A stretch of DNA of 64,000 nucleotides from Sulfurimonas sp. (GCF_019429335.1 NZ_JAHYJB010000008.1:1-64000); one strand, 5' to 3'. Counted from the stretch's first letter, positions 29,830 through 40,563 are shown. The notes: generated from the sequence alone by a model not told the origin. Program-made: numbers and translations.

Positions 29830-31098
29830 ATGAAAAAAATATTATTATCAAGCGCACTATGCACGGCTTTAGTTTATGGTGCGGATGTACTTCCTGTTGA
29901 AAAAAGAACTTTTGATCAGTCAAAGTTTATTCCAGACATCTCTTTGGTTATGGATGCCTCTTATGTTGATAGAAATGTAAAAGACGATGAAGTTGGGCAC
30001 TTGGAAGTTCCCGGTGTGGCTCATGGGCTTTTAGGCTCTCATACACACGGGGATAGCAATCATGCGACTTATAACGCAGAGAACGGATTTAATCTAAACT
30101 ATGCAGAGCTTGTGTTATCTAGTTCGGTAGACCCATTTTTTACTATGGACGGTATATTTCACTTCTCAGAGAACGGTGTCGAGATTGAAGAGCTTTTCTT
30201 TACCTCAAATGCTCTTAGATACGACACAAAACTGAAGGGCGGAAAGTTTAACTCAAACTTCGGCTACCTGAACGAACAGCACCACCACGCATGGGATTTT
30301 GCGGATATGCCTCTTGTATATGAGTCGTTTTTAGGAATGCACGGTATAAATGAAGTAGGTGCCCAGCTTCAGTGGACGGCTCCGACTCCGTTTTACCTTA
30401 TGGCTGGTTTTGAGATACTTCAGGGCGAAAATGAACAGATGTTCGGCAAAGAGACTATCGGCGACGTTGAAAACCCGATAGCAGAGGGCGAAGATGGTCC
30501 AACCCTTTATGTAGGTTACATAAAAGCATCTCACGATATAGGCGACACGACAATCCTCGGCGGCATATCCTATGCGCAGGGTGCATCAAGAATTGACCAC
30601 AGCACAGACGAAGAGAATCCGCACGCATTTTCAGGCGATGCGAAACTATACGGTGCAGATCTTGTACTTTTGCACTCTTTGGATTCATACAGCTCTATAA
30701 AATGGCAGAGCGAATACCTGCAAAGAGAGCTTGACGGTACACAGTATACGCTGGATGTGGACGGAAACATAACAGGCTCGCCATTGATGCTTAAAAAACA
30801 GAGCGGTCTCTACTCACAACTTATATATACGCATGACAAAAACTGGAAAATTGGTCTGAGATACGACACAATACTCAAAAATGACGTAATTTCAAACGGT
30901 TTGAATGTAGAACAGCCAAACGGACTTGACAAATATACGGCGATGGCAGAGTATCACACAAGTGAGTTCGCAAGATTTAGACTTCAATACAGCCAAGATA
31001 ATGCAATGTTCAACGAAGCAGGTCAAAGAGAGAAGATAAGCACTATCATTCTTCAAACAAATATCTCTATCGGCGCGCATGGTGCTCATAGTTTTTGA
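29830..31098 (+). CDS. Putative outer-membrane porin-like protein with His-rich segments, metal-uptake associated
   Basis: Signal peptide, beta-rich sequence, 'HGLLGSHTHGDSNHATY', 'NEQHHHAWD'; followed by ZnuA/ZnuB-like genes. Confidence 0.65.
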   Translation: MKKILLSSALCTALVYGADVLPVEKRTFDQSKFIPDISLVMDASYVDRNVKDDEVGHLEVPGVAHGLLGSHTHGDSNHATYNAENGFNLNYAELVLSSSVDPFFTMDGIFHFSENGVEIEELFFTSNALRYDTKLKGGKFNSNFGYLNEQHHHAWDFADMPLVYESFLGMHGINEVGAQLQWTAPTPFYLMAGFEILQGENEQMFGKETIGDVENPIAEGEDGPTLYVGYIKASHDIGDTTILGGISYAQGASRIDHSTDEENPHAFSGDAKLYGADLVLLHSLDSYSSIKWQSEYLQRELDGTQYTLDVDGNITGSPLMLKKQSGLYSQLIYTHDKNWKIGLRYDTILKNDVISNGLNVEQPNGLDKYTAMAEYHTSEFARFRLQYSQDNAMFNEAGQREKISTIILQTNISIGAHGAHSF

Positions 31099-31107
31099 TT
31101 AGAAAAT

Positions 31108-31219
31108 CTTTTATAACACATACTCGCTCATTTAGGCTTCACGGTGGGTACCCCAAATCTTGCACAACAAGATTTGACCCTTCCGTTGCAGAATCATTCG
31201 CTTCGTAAGGTTATATAAG
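31108..31219. repeat. Intergenic hairpin repeat family D, copy 2, with an internal hairpin insert
   Basis: Arms cttttataac / gttatataag (9/10) around cacatactcgctcatttaggcttc ... gttgcagaatcattcgcttcgtaag; inner caaatcttg-cacaa-caagatttg stem. Confidence 0.8.
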
Positions 31220-31236
31220 AAATTTATTAGCCTCAT

Positions 31237-32136
31237 TTGAGGCAGATTGGAGTACATTTGAAAAAACTACTAACACTTATAACACTACTGCCGCTAACAC
31301 TGTTAGCTCATCTAAATATCGCGGTAAGTTACCCATACATTGGGGCGCTTACTAAAACAATAGGCGGCGAGCATATTACGACTACTGTTTTAGCAAAGGG
31401 GAACTGGGACCCGCACTTTATCATCCCACGCCCCTCTCTTATAACAAAAGTTAGAAATGCAGATGCGCTTATCATGAACGGCGGACAGCTTGAGATTGGC
31501 TGGCTTCCTCCGCTCATAAACCGTGCAGGCAACCCGAAAACTTCGCCATCATCTGCAACATTTTTAAACCTCTCTCACCATGTTGAGCTTATAAACAAGC
31601 CTAGCGAGGTCGATAGAAAAGATGGAGACATCCATCCAGACGGCAATCCGCACTTTCATCTTGACCCAAAAAATACTCTGCTCCTTGCAAATACCATCAA
31701 AGAGTTTTTAATCTCAATAGACACTGAGCATAGGGATGTTTATGAGAAAAACTTTGCTGTTTTTTTAGATATGTGGCATAAAAAGATGAGCGAGTGGAGC
31801 CAAAAGATGAGCGATAAAAATGGCTTAAAAGTTATCCAGTTTCATGATAATCTTGCCTACTTTAACAAAGCGTATGGGCTTACAAACATAGGAACGATTG
31901 AGCCTCTTCCCGGAATTCCTACATCTTCAAAACATACTATCAACACGATAGAGCTTATAAAAAGAGAGAATCCTTGCTGTATCTTGCATGATGTTTACCA
32001 CTCAACAAAAACAGCCGATTTTATAAGCCAAAAAACTGGGATAAAGGTTGTTTTAATGCCCCACGACATAGAAGCGCTTGAAAATATCGACAACCTGAGC
32101 GCGCTCTTTGACTATCTCACAGGTGCAATAAAATGA
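31237..32136 (+). CDS. Metal ABC transporter substrate-binding protein (ZnuA-like)
   Basis: 'WDPHFIIPRPSLITKVRNADALIMNGGQLEIGWLPPLI', 'GNPHFHLDPKNTLLLANTI', 'VYHSTKTADFISQKTGIKVV'. Confidence 0.88.
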   Translation: MRQIGVHLKKLLTLITLLPLTLLAHLNIAVSYPYIGALTKTIGGEHITTTVLAKGNWDPHFIIPRPSLITKVRNADALIMNGGQLEIGWLPPLINRAGNPKTSPSSATFLNLSHHVELINKPSEVDRKDGDIHPDGNPHFHLDPKNTLLLANTIKEFLISIDTEHRDVYEKNFAVFLDMWHKKMSEWSQKMSDKNGLKVIQFHDNLAYFNKAYGLTNIGTIEPLPGIPTSSKHTINTIELIKRENPCCILHDVYHSTKTADFISQKTGIKVVLMPHDIEALENIDNLSALFDYLTGAIK

Positions 32137-32882
32137 CAGATATTCTGCTTGTTCCCATCGCACTTGTTATTATCCTTGTTATGCTTCACTCCTACTTTGG
32201 CATGGAGATATTAAAACGCGGTATCATCTTCACAGACCTTGCAATTGCCCAGTTTGCAGCTCTTGGCTCATCTATAAGTCTCGGCTATTTTCATAATGAG
32301 CACTTCTATCTCTTAACACTTAGCTTTGCACTTTTGAGCGCATTTCTTATAGCCTTTGCCTCGACAAGAAAACTCCATCTTGAAGCCTTCATCGGGATAC
32401 TTTATGTTTTAGGCGCAAGCGGCATCATGATGGTTCTCTCTCACTCCGCAGAGGGGATGGATCACTTCAAATCGCTTCTTGCAAGCGATATACTTTTTAC
32501 CCCTCCCATGGAAGTTGCAAAGAGTGCGGTTATATACTCATTTATAGCACTCGCGCTATACTTTGCTTATCCAAAACTCAGCGGTTTTTTAAAAGAGCTT
32601 CTCTTCTTCTCGCTTCTTGCCATTACCGTTACCTCTTCGGTTGCACTTGCTGGAGTTTTTGTGGTCTTTGTGCTTCTTATCGCACCGCCTTTTGTAGCTC
32701 TGTCTCTAAACTTTAAAAAACCTTTGCTGGGCAGTTTCTTTTTTGGATGGTTTTTTAGTATAAGCGCAATTACACTATCATACTTCTATGACTTGCCGAC
32801 TGGCTACAGTATCGTTTTTTTAGGCGCTGCTTTAACCGCGGCTGCGGTTTTGACAACATCAAAAAAGGCACATGAGGGCTGA
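32133..32882 (+). CDS. Metal ABC transporter permease (ZnuB-like)
   Basis: 'GMEILKRGIIFTDLAIAQFAALG' and multi-TM ABC-3 permease pattern. Confidence 0.9.
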   Translation: MTDILLVPIALVIILVMLHSYFGMEILKRGIIFTDLAIAQFAALGSSISLGYFHNEHFYLLTLSFALLSAFLIAFASTRKLHLEAFIGILYVLGASGIMMVLSHSAEGMDHFKSLLASDILFTPPMEVAKSAVIYSFIALALYFAYPKLSGFLKELLFFSLLAITVTSSVALAGVFVVFVLLIAPPFVALSLNFKKPLLGSFFFGWFFSISAITLSYFYDLPTGYSIVFLGAALTAAAVLTTSKKAHEG

Positions 32883-33195
32883 TATGGAATTTCCAAACGA
32901 GTGGACGCAAAAAGAGTTTTTACAAAACAAAAAGAGGCTTGAAGCAGAGGGGATAAAAGTGGTTCTTATAGATACTGTTTTATCGCCGATTGAAAATGCA
33001 AACACTGTTATCTACAACCCTTATGAACTAAAAAATGAGCCAGAGGGAAGCGTTTTCGTATTTTACTGCGACAGCGGAAAAGCAACTCTAAACAGACTTG
33101 ATGAGTATAAAAAGAGGTTTCCAAAGCACCACTGCATATCTCTTAGAGGCGGCAGAGGCTATTGGCGTATCAACATGAGCGTTTTGGATGAGTAG
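32872..33195 (+). CDS. Rhodanese-like domain protein
   Basis: 'GSVFVFYCDSGKATLNRLDEYKKRFPKHHCISLRGGRGYWR'. Confidence 0.6.
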   Translation: MRADMEFPNEWTQKEFLQNKKRLEAEGIKVVLIDTVLSPIENANTVIYNPYELKNEPEGSVFVFYCDSGKATLNRLDEYKKRFPKHHCISLRGGRGYWRINMSVLDE

Positions 33196-33499
33196 GCATG
33201 AGGAGCAGCTTGAACTCTTTATCCAAAATCTCCAGAGCGAAAACTTTTACGATGCACACGAAGATTTGGAAGCCCTCTGGTATGAGAGAAGATTTGAAGA
33301 TAGCGATGAAGTAAAACTTCTAAAAGGATTTATCAACGCTTCTGTCAGTTTTGAACTGCGCAAAAAAGGTAAAACAGAGCAGGCAAAGAAAGTCTGGAAC
33401 AACTACCTTAAATATAGAGATTTAGTCAACGACATAAAATCCCTACATGTAGAAAAATATCATCAGATTATAAAAATAATAGATAAAATATATAAATAA
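33188..33499 (+). CDS. DUF309 domain protein
   Basis: 'FYDAHEDLEALWYERRFEDSDEVKLLKGFINASVSFELRKKG'. Confidence 0.8.
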   Translation: MSRHEEQLELFIQNLQSENFYDAHEDLEALWYERRFEDSDEVKLLKGFINASVSFELRKKGKTEQAKKVWNNYLKYRDLVNDIKSLHVEKYHQIIKIIDKIYK

Positions 33500-33555
33500 A
33501 CAAAAATCTTTAATTCCAATTTTGATATAATTCCGAAAATTTTAGGGAGGACAAA

Positions 33556-34377
33556 ATGGATATATCAAAATACAGTGATTTAATTCTTCTTTACGGCACT
33601 CAATACGGTTTAAAAATTATCGCTGCTCTGGCTATATTTTTTGTCGGCAAGTGGGGAGTGAAAAAAATCACCGCGCTTATCAAAAAAATAATGCTAAAAG
33701 CCGCGTTGGATTTGACTTTAGTCGAGTTTTTGGAAAATGTTATCTATTTCGCGCTCCTAATAGTTGTTATCATAGCTTCTCTTAACGCTCTTGGCATCAA
33801 CACCACATCATTTTTAGCGATATTTGGTGCAGCGTCTTTGGCAATCGGTTTAGCTCTTAAAGACTCTCTTTCAAACATCGGCGCAGCGGTTCTTATAATT
33901 ATATTCAGACCTTTTAGGGTCGGGGATTTTGTAGAAGCTGCGCGGACTTCGGGCAAAGTAGAGGAGATAAATCTCTTCTCAACCATAATGGCTACACCCG
34001 ATAACAAAACCATAATGATTCCAAACTCCGCTGTTATAAACTCCAATATAACAAACTACTCAAACAAGCCTACTCGTCGTGTTGAGCATATCATTGGTGT
34101 AAGCTACAGCGATGATTTAAAGTATGTAAAAGAGGTGTTAAATCAGATTATAAAAGAGGATGAGAGAGTTTTACTCGAACCTGAGCCGCTTGTTGCAGTT
34201 AGCGAACTTGGCGAAAGCAGCGTAAATTTCACGTTTCGCGTATGGGTCAATAACAACGATTACTCGAATGTCTATTTTGACATGTTAGAAAAAATAAAAG
34301 TTACGTTTGATGAAAAAGGGATAACGATTCCGTTTCCGCAGATGGATGTACACGCAAAAAGGATTGAAAATGTTTAA
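33556..34377 (+). CDS. MscS-family mechanosensitive ion channel
   Basis: 'FGAASLAIGLALKDSLSNIGAAVLIIIFRPFRVGDFVEA'. Confidence 0.92.
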   Translation: MDISKYSDLILLYGTQYGLKIIAALAIFFVGKWGVKKITALIKKIMLKAALDLTLVEFLENVIYFALLIVVIIASLNALGINTTSFLAIFGAASLAIGLALKDSLSNIGAAVLIIIFRPFRVGDFVEAARTSGKVEEINLFSTIMATPDNKTIMIPNSAVINSNITNYSNKPTRRVEHIIGVSYSDDLKYVKEVLNQIIKEDERVLLEPEPLVAVSELGESSVNFTFRVWVNNNDYSNVYFDMLEKIKVTFDEKGITIPFPQMDVHAKRIENV

Positions 34378-35242
34378 AACAGTTGTTGCTCTGCTTGTTC
34401 TTGCTACTTTCGTAGTTGCACAAAATCCAGAAGACATTAAAGATGAGATACGGATTACCAAAGAGAAAATCAAGAGATTAAATGAGAATTTAAAATCTCT
34501 TGAAGAGAGCCTCCCGAAAGAGGATTACGCGTTTAAGGCGGTTGCAGAGGTAGGATATACGGCAAACTCTGGAAATACTGACACAGAGGCTTTTAATGTT
34601 GATGCGAAGATTACAAACAGCTGGGACCTTCACTCTCTTGAGGCAATACTGCTAATGCAATACGGAACCGAGGATGGCATAGAGAACAAAAACAGACTTC
34701 TTACAGAACTTTTGTACGACTACAAACTATCCGATAGACTCTCTATGAACTACCTTGCAGGTTATAAAGATGATAAGTTTTCAGGTTTTGCATATCAATT
34801 CTATACAGGTCCCGGCGCTAAATATATAGCAATAAAAGATGAAGTGCAAGATTTGGCGGTTGATGGAAACCTTCTATACTCAAAAGACGAGATAGAAGAT
34901 ACATATACGCTTAACGGCAATGTTGTTAAATACCCATACCCCGCTGGAAGCATAGGCCTAAATGACGGACATGTCAGAAGCTACGCTGCATACAGATTAA
35001 AAGGTGTTTATAACCTGCAGCTTCTTCAAAATCTAAAATTTCACCAGACACTAAGCTACAGATCAGAGTTTTCTGACCTACAAAACTATTTTATCTACTC
35101 AAAGACAGGAGTATATAACAAGCTGACGGATATATTTTCTGCAGGTATTGTTTACCAGATAGACTATACGAACAAACCCGCTCTTCCCGGTAAAACATCA
35201 ACCGATAAGATTTTTACGTTTAACCTGATTGCTAACTACTAG
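34370..35242 (+). CDS. DUF481 (YdiY-like) outer-membrane protein
   Basis: Start MFKTVVALLVLATFVVAQ at 34370; 'AEVGYTANSGNTDTEAFNVDAKIT' typical of DUF481. Confidence 0.8.
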   Translation: MFKTVVALLVLATFVVAQNPEDIKDEIRITKEKIKRLNENLKSLEESLPKEDYAFKAVAEVGYTANSGNTDTEAFNVDAKITNSWDLHSLEAILLMQYGTEDGIENKNRLLTELLYDYKLSDRLSMNYLAGYKDDKFSGFAYQFYTGPGAKYIAIKDEVQDLAVDGNLLYSKDEIEDTYTLNGNVVKYPYPAGSIGLNDGHVRSYAAYRLKGVYNLQLLQNLKFHQTLSYRSEFSDLQNYFIYSKTGVYNKLTDIFSAGIVYQIDYTNKPALPGKTSTDKIFTFNLIANY

Positions 35243-35250
35243 ATGTAACA

Positions 35251-35346
35251 CACTGAAACGAACGCGTCCGTTTCAGTGGGAGGGACTCACCGTCCCTTCC
35301 AACCCCCTAAAGCTACGAAAAAAACAAGTTTTTCGAGAATTACAAG
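35251..35346. repeat. Intergenic three-hairpin repeat family E, copy 1
   Basis: CACTGAAACG-aacgcgtc-CGTTTCAGTG; agggac-tcacc-gtccct; CGAAAAA-aacaag-TTTTTCG then agaat. Confidence 0.9.
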
Positions 35347-36455
35347 CTAATTTTTTTTAAACTATTCCCCCAAATATACAAAAACCAGGTTGCTATAAGC
35401 GCGATAAGAGTCGCGCTTAGAAACAGGTAACTTGGGTAATACTCATAGACGTATCCTGCAATAAGCGCCCCTGTAAACGCTCCAAATCCATATGTTATGC
35501 CTGAGAAAAACTGCTGTGCAAGCGATTTGTGCTTGTAAAGATAAAATAGATAGCTGATTGCTGCCGAGTGAAAGAGTGCAAAACTAAGCGCATGAAGAGC
35601 TTGCGAAAAGAACAGAATAGTAACATTATCAGGAAACAAAAATAACAAAAACCATCTTATTGCGGTTATAAAAGTAGTTGCCTGAAGTATAAAAAGCAGA
35701 TTTCTGCGAAGAAGGGAGCCTTGAAAGTAGAGCATAAAAATCTCCACGACAACCCCAAAACTCCAGAGATAGATTGTAATATCTAAACTGACTCCATGGT
35801 CCGTCGTATAGATGGTAAAAAAGTTGTAAAATGGACCAAAACTTACCTGCATAAACGTAAGCCCTGCCCACAATCTCCAATCTTTTAAGAGGTTAATATC
35901 GTTTGTAGCATCTTCGCTCTTATCCAAAAGTGCATCAGCCTTTTTTGCTATTACAAACCCTATCGCAGATGTAACGATGGTTAAAACAAGAAGATAGACA
36001 AGCGCAACATCCGCCGAGCTTAGAAACTTAACCAGCACAAGAGCCACAATAATAAAGCCGACAGATCCAAACAGCCTTATTTTTCCATAGCGCTCTTTGC
36101 CAAGATATTTAAGTGAAATTAGCTCAACATAGGGCAGTACAATGCTAAGTCCAACACCCAAGCTGATATTTGAAAAAAGGAGTTTATAAAAACTATCAAG
36201 CGAGAAATAAAACGACACGGCGCTTAAACACATTATCAAAAGAGAGATATTAAAACTCTTTACATTGATTTTAAGCCCTTTTATAAATGCAAAAGGAACC
36301 AAAAAACGCACTAAAGGAGCCGCAGCAAATATTATACCTATATCACTGGCACTATATCCCGCCATAGAGAGGACTTTTGGCAAGAATATTATATAAACAC
36401 CGATAATTGAGAAGTAAAAAAAATAAAAAATTGCTAATAAAATTGACATGCGCAA
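35340..36455 (-). CDS. MFS transporter (3-phenylpropionate/nucleoside symporter-like)
   Basis: 12 TM-like profile, 'GYSASDIGIIFAAAPLVRFLVPF'. Confidence 0.82.
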   Translation of the reverse strand: MRMSILLAIFYFFYFSIIGVYIIFLPKVLSMAGYSASDIGIIFAAAPLVRFLVPFAFIKGLKINVKSFNISLLIMCLSAVSFYFSLDSFYKLLFSNISLGVGLSIVLPYVELISLKYLGKERYGKIRLFGSVGFIIVALVLVKFLSSADVALVYLLVLTIVTSAIGFVIAKKADALLDKSEDATNDINLLKDWRLWAGLTFMQVSFGPFYNFFTIYTTDHGVSLDITIYLWSFGVVVEIFMLYFQGSLLRRNLLFILQATTFITAIRWFLLFLFPDNVTILFFSQALHALSFALFHSAAISYLFYLYKHKSLAQQFFSGITYGFGAFTGALIAGYVYEYYPSYLFLSATLIALIATWFLYIWGNSLKKISL

Positions 36456-36538
36456 TTATATCTTAAAGAGCCAAAAGATATTATATGCTTTTCATAAACT
36501 TAAACTAATATATAGTTCTTTACTTTAAGGACATTTTA

Positions 36539-37078
36539 ATGACATTATTTGTGTATAATTTTTTTAGACGCAAAAACAGGAGGTCTACTGTGCTAAAAGT
36601 GATGAACGATGAAGACTTTATAGTATCTAAAACGGACCTAAAAGGTCGCATTACATACTGTAACAAAATATTTATGGATATGGCCGAATATAGTGAAGAC
36701 GAACTTCTGGGCAAACCGCACAGCATCATCAGGCACCCTGATATGCCAAAAGCCATTTTTAGATACGTGTGGGAGACAATACCGACAAAACATGAAGTCT
36801 TTGCATACGTAGTAAACAAGACCAGAAACAACAATGACTACTGGGTATATGCAAATATAACCGCATCTGTTGACTCTAATGGAAAGATTATAGACTACTA
36901 CTCTGTAAGAAGAAAACCAAATCAAAAAGCAATTGATCTCATAATCCCTATTTACAAAAAAATGGTAGAGGTGGAGAAGAGCATCGGTGTAGACGCTTCG
37001 TTTAATGTTTTAGCAAATATCTTAGCAGAAAAGGGGGTCGGTTACAATGAGTTTATTATCTCTCTTCAAAATCAGTAA
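36539..37078 (+). CDS. PAS-domain protein (Aer-like), soluble
   Basis: '[42 protein letters not shown]...[27 protein letters not shown]'; start may be downstream of 36539. Confidence 0.88.
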   Translation: MTLFVYNFFRRKNRRSTVLKVMNDEDFIVSKTDLKGRITYCNKIFMDMAEYSEDELLGKPHSIIRHPDMPKAIFRYVWETIPTKHEVFAYVVNKTRNNNDYWVYANITASVDSNGKIIDYYSVRRKPNQKAIDLIIPIYKKMVEVEKSIGVDASFNVLANILAEKGVGYNEFIISLQNQ

Positions 37079-38366
37079 AAACAGAAACAGCCATCAGCAG
37101 ATGAAGGATTTGATGATACATGTGTTAAAAGACGCGGCTGACGGAAAACTCGGCGGCAGAATAACCAACATACCAAATGATAACTCCAAAGAAGCGGCAT
37201 TTGCATGGACTATAAATGATGTACTTGACCAATTTGAAGCTTTTATGAGAGATGTTGAGACCTCCATTGAAAGCGCTTCACGGGGTGAGACATACAGGAT
37301 AACAAATCCAAAAGGACTGCATGGAATATTTCGAAGCACCTCAGAGAAACTAAACATGGCTATATCTTGCATTGCAAGCGATTACGAGACAAAAATAAAA
37401 GGCAATCTCTCATCAAAACTTAGCGAACTAGGCGGAGGAATCGGTGCAGGACTAGAGGTTATACAAAAGGATATCAATGACTCTCAAAACGACTCTATAG
37501 CCATAGCAGATGTATCGCAAAAAACTGCCCACTCATCTGGAGAAAGCTTACAAAGCGTCATAGAGATAGGAAAAAAACTAAACACTCTTGTGGGCTCAAT
37601 CGCATCTTCACATGGCGCTATCATCAACCTTGAACAAAGAAGCAGAGAAATTTCTCACGTTGTGGGAGTAATCAAAGATATTGCCGACCAGACAAATCTT
37701 CTAGCTCTTAACGCCGCAATCGAAGCGGCACGGGCAGGCGAGCATGGAAGAGGATTTGCAGTAGTTGCGGACGAGGTAAGAAAACTTGCAGAGAGGACGC
37801 AAAAAGCGACTCAAGAGATAGAGATAAACATATCTACGCTTCAGCAAGAAGCTAACGAAATAAGAACAAACTCCGACCAAATTTCTGAAATTGCCCAAAG
37901 CTCAAATGAGGTAATAAATGAATTTGAAGCAACCTTTAAAGAGCTCAACTCTTTTGCGAACCAATCTTCAGACGTGTCAATAAAAATTCAAAACAGAATG
38001 TTTGCCACACTTCTAAAGGTTGACCACGTTCTCTTTAAATCAACGGCCTATACAGCCGTCTTAGATGCGGATGCAGAGAAAACATTTGTTGACCATAAAG
38101 AGTGTCGTATGGGCAAATGGTATCTTGGAATCGGCAAAGAGCAGTTTGGACATACAAAAGCATTTGCAGAGATTGATCCGCTTCATGCAGAGCTTCACAA
38201 CGCAGTCTTTAGAAACCAGCTCTTTACAAAAGAGAACAGCATTCTTAAGAAGAACAATCCTGAGATAATCATAAAAAACTTTGTAGATATGGAGAGTGCT
38301 TCAGAGAAGCTTTTCGCAAAACTAGATGAGATGGTAGAGCAGTCTACAAAAAAAATTAGAAATTAG
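37047..38366 (+). CDS. Methyl-accepting chemotaxis protein with C-terminal CZB zinc-binding domain
   Basis: '[45 protein letters not shown]' and '[35 protein letters not shown]'. Confidence 0.93.
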   Translation: MSLLSLFKISKNRNSHQQMKDLMIHVLKDAADGKLGGRITNIPNDNSKEAAFAWTINDVLDQFEAFMRDVETSIESASRGETYRITNPKGLHGIFRSTSEKLNMAISCIASDYETKIKGNLSSKLSELGGGIGAGLEVIQKDINDSQNDSIAIADVSQKTAHSSGESLQSVIEIGKKLNTLVGSIASSHGAIINLEQRSREISHVVGVIKDIADQTNLLALNAAIEAARAGEHGRGFAVVADEVRKLAERTQKATQEIEINISTLQQEANEIRTNSDQISEIAQSSNEVINEFEATFKELNSFANQSSDVSIKIQNRMFATLLKVDHVLFKSTAYTAVLDADAEKTFVDHKECRMGKWYLGIGKEQFGHTKAFAEIDPLHAELHNAVFRNQLFTKENSILKKNNPEIIIKNFVDMESASEKLFAKLDEMVEQSTKKIRN

Positions 38367-38525
38367 AAATAGTTATACTTCATTCCCCGCTTAAAGTCAC
38401 TTTTTTAATGAAAACATTATTAAAAGTGCCTAAAAATATCCAAAATTATGCTAATATTCCGACACTATTTCAGGGATAATTGAAAGACATGCAAACAAAT
38501 ATTAACTTAAACAAGGGGTACTTTT

Positions 38526-39011
38526 ATGCAAAAAGAGATGGCAGAAAACGACTTTATTGTATCTAAAACAGATTTGACGGGTAAAATTACCTACTGCAAC
38601 AAGATATTTATGAATATGGCCGAATATAGCGAAGATGAGCTTCTCGGCAAACCGCACAGCATCATTAGACATCCGGATATGCCAAAAGCGGTTTTCAAAT
38701 TTCTGTGGGATACTATCCCTACAAAGCAGGAAGTATTTGCTTTTGTCGTAAACAAGACTAAAAACAACAACCACTACTGGGTATATACAAACGTAACAGC
38801 TTCGGTTGACAAAAACGGCAAAATTATCGGCTATTACTCAGTAAGAAGAAAACCAAATCCAAAAGCTCTTGAGGTAATAATACCTCTCTACAAAGAGATG
38901 ATTAGGGTTGAAAAAAGCGAAGGGGTTGGCGCCTCATTTAAAGTTTTGATGGACATATTACAAGAAAAAGGCATAGGCTATGATGAACTTATTATCTCTC
39001 TTCAAAAATAG
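38526..39011 (+). CDS. PAS-domain protein (Aer-like), soluble, paralogue of 36539-37078
   Basis: '[42 protein letters not shown]'. Confidence 0.9.
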   Translation: MQKEMAENDFIVSKTDLTGKITYCNKIFMNMAEYSEDELLGKPHSIIRHPDMPKAVFKFLWDTIPTKQEVFAFVVNKTKNNNHYWVYTNVTASVDKNGKIIGYYSVRRKPNPKALEVIIPLYKEMIRVEKSEGVGASFKVLMDILQEKGIGYDELIISLQK

Positions 39012-40407
39012 ACAGAGCGCACTTCTATTTGTAGCTCTCTTTTTAGCTGCTCCCTACGCCCTATACAATCAAGAGTATCTATTTGCATCTCTGCTGCTTT
39101 TAGCCTTGGCATCTTCTTTGTTTATCAAGGTGGGCAATGATTACGAGCTTAAATCTCCAACCTATCAGTCAATGATTAAAGTTTTAAACGAGGTTTCAAA
39201 CGGGGAGCTAGAGGGGCGTGTTACACATATACCTGACAATGGCTCAGTAGAGTCGCAATTTGCGTGGAGCTTAAATGACGCGCTCGACCAGCTAGAGGCG
39301 TTTATGAGAGATGTCCATGCTTCGATAGAGTACGCATCTTTGGGTAAAAACTACAGACTTACCTACTCCTCAGGACTACACGGCAGTTTTAAAAATACTT
39401 CCAATGAACTTAACGATATTATGGGCTACATTGCGGATGGTTATACGTCAAAAATAAAAGGCGAACTCTCTCAAAAGTTAAACAATCTAAGCGGAGGAGC
39501 AAGCAACACTTTTGAAACAATTCACAGCGATATTATCCTTACGCAGAACGATTCAACCGCTATTGCCGAAGTATCAAAAACAACTGCTGCGCTCTCATCG
39601 AAAAGTCTGGAAGATGTTAAAGAGATAAGCGAAAACTTCAACTCGCTTGTAGATTTAATCTCATCTTCTCATCATACGATAGTAAATCTAGAGCACAGAT
39701 CAAACGAGATTTCTATAGTTGTAGGGCTAATAAAAGATATAGCCGACCAGACAAACCTTCTAGCCCTTAATGCTGCAATTGAAGCCGCGCGAGCCGGAGA
39801 GCATGGACGCGGATTTGCAGTTGTTGCGGATGAAGTAAGAAAACTTGCCGAAAGAACCCAAAAGGCAACGCAGGAGATAGAGATGACCATCTCAACTCTT
39901 CAGCAAGACTCCAATGATATACGCGCAAATTCCGACGACATATCTGAAATTGCACAAAAATCAAGCGATGTCGTAAACGAGTTTGAACAAACATTCTCTC
40001 AGCTTAATATCTCAGCAGAACAGTCTGCACAAAGATCAAAAAAAATAGAGAGCAGATTGATGGTAACCTCGATGAAGGTGGAACTTGCACTCTTTAAAAC
40101 GGATGCCTACGCCTCTATATTTGACTCAAAAGAGTCTTATGTCTATGAGGATCATTCAAGCTGCAACCTCAGCAAATGGTATGTCGGCGAAAGAGCACGA
40201 TATTTCGGACACACAAATGCATACAGGGCAATCGGCCCCGTACATAAAAAAGTTCATAGCTCTGTTGCCAACAATCTTCCATATATTAAAAACAACTCAA
40301 TCTTTAAGAGCGAAAGTGTAGACAAAATTGTTCAGAACTTTAAAGAGATGGAAGATGCATCAGGAGAGCTCTTTAAACAGCTTGATAATATGGTGAAAGA
40401 ATTTTAA
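38980..40407 (+). CDS. Methyl-accepting chemotaxis protein with N-terminal TM and CZB domain
   Basis: MCP hairpin and '[35 protein letters not shown]'. Confidence 0.93.
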   Translation: MMNLLSLFKNRQSALLFVALFLAAPYALYNQEYLFASLLLLALASSLFIKVGNDYELKSPTYQSMIKVLNEVSNGELEGRVTHIPDNGSVESQFAWSLNDALDQLEAFMRDVHASIEYASLGKNYRLTYSSGLHGSFKNTSNELNDIMGYIADGYTSKIKGELSQKLNNLSGGASNTFETIHSDIILTQNDSTAIAEVSKTTAALSSKSLEDVKEISENFNSLVDLISSSHHTIVNLEHRSNEISIVVGLIKDIADQTNLLALNAAIEAARAGEHGRGFAVVADEVRKLAERTQKATQEIEMTISTLQQDSNDIRANSDDISEIAQKSSDVVNEFEQTFSQLNISAEQSAQRSKKIESRLMVTSMKVELALFKTDAYASIFDSKESYVYEDHSSCNLSKWYVGERARYFGHTNAYRAIGPVHKKVHSSVANNLPYIKNNSIFKSESVDKIVQNFKEMEDASGELFKQLDNMVKEF

Positions 40408-40506
40408 CTTATTTATCAATTATTAACTTATAATTAAGTACAATGTTGCATCTCGATTATGTTCAACCCCTTTCATAAAAGAGATAATATTACCTATAAA
40501 TTATTT

Positions 40507-40548
40507 TAATTATCCGGTCATACCCCCCCCCTTTGGCTCGGATAATTA
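40507..40548. promoter_or_regulatory. 10-bp hairpin with a C9 homopolymer in its loop, upstream of the radical SAM gene
   Basis: taattatccg (40507-40516) / cggataatta (40539-40548), loop gtcataccccccccctttggct with C9 at 40523-40531. Confidence 0.75.
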
Positions 40549-40563
40549 TGCTAAACTTACCTT

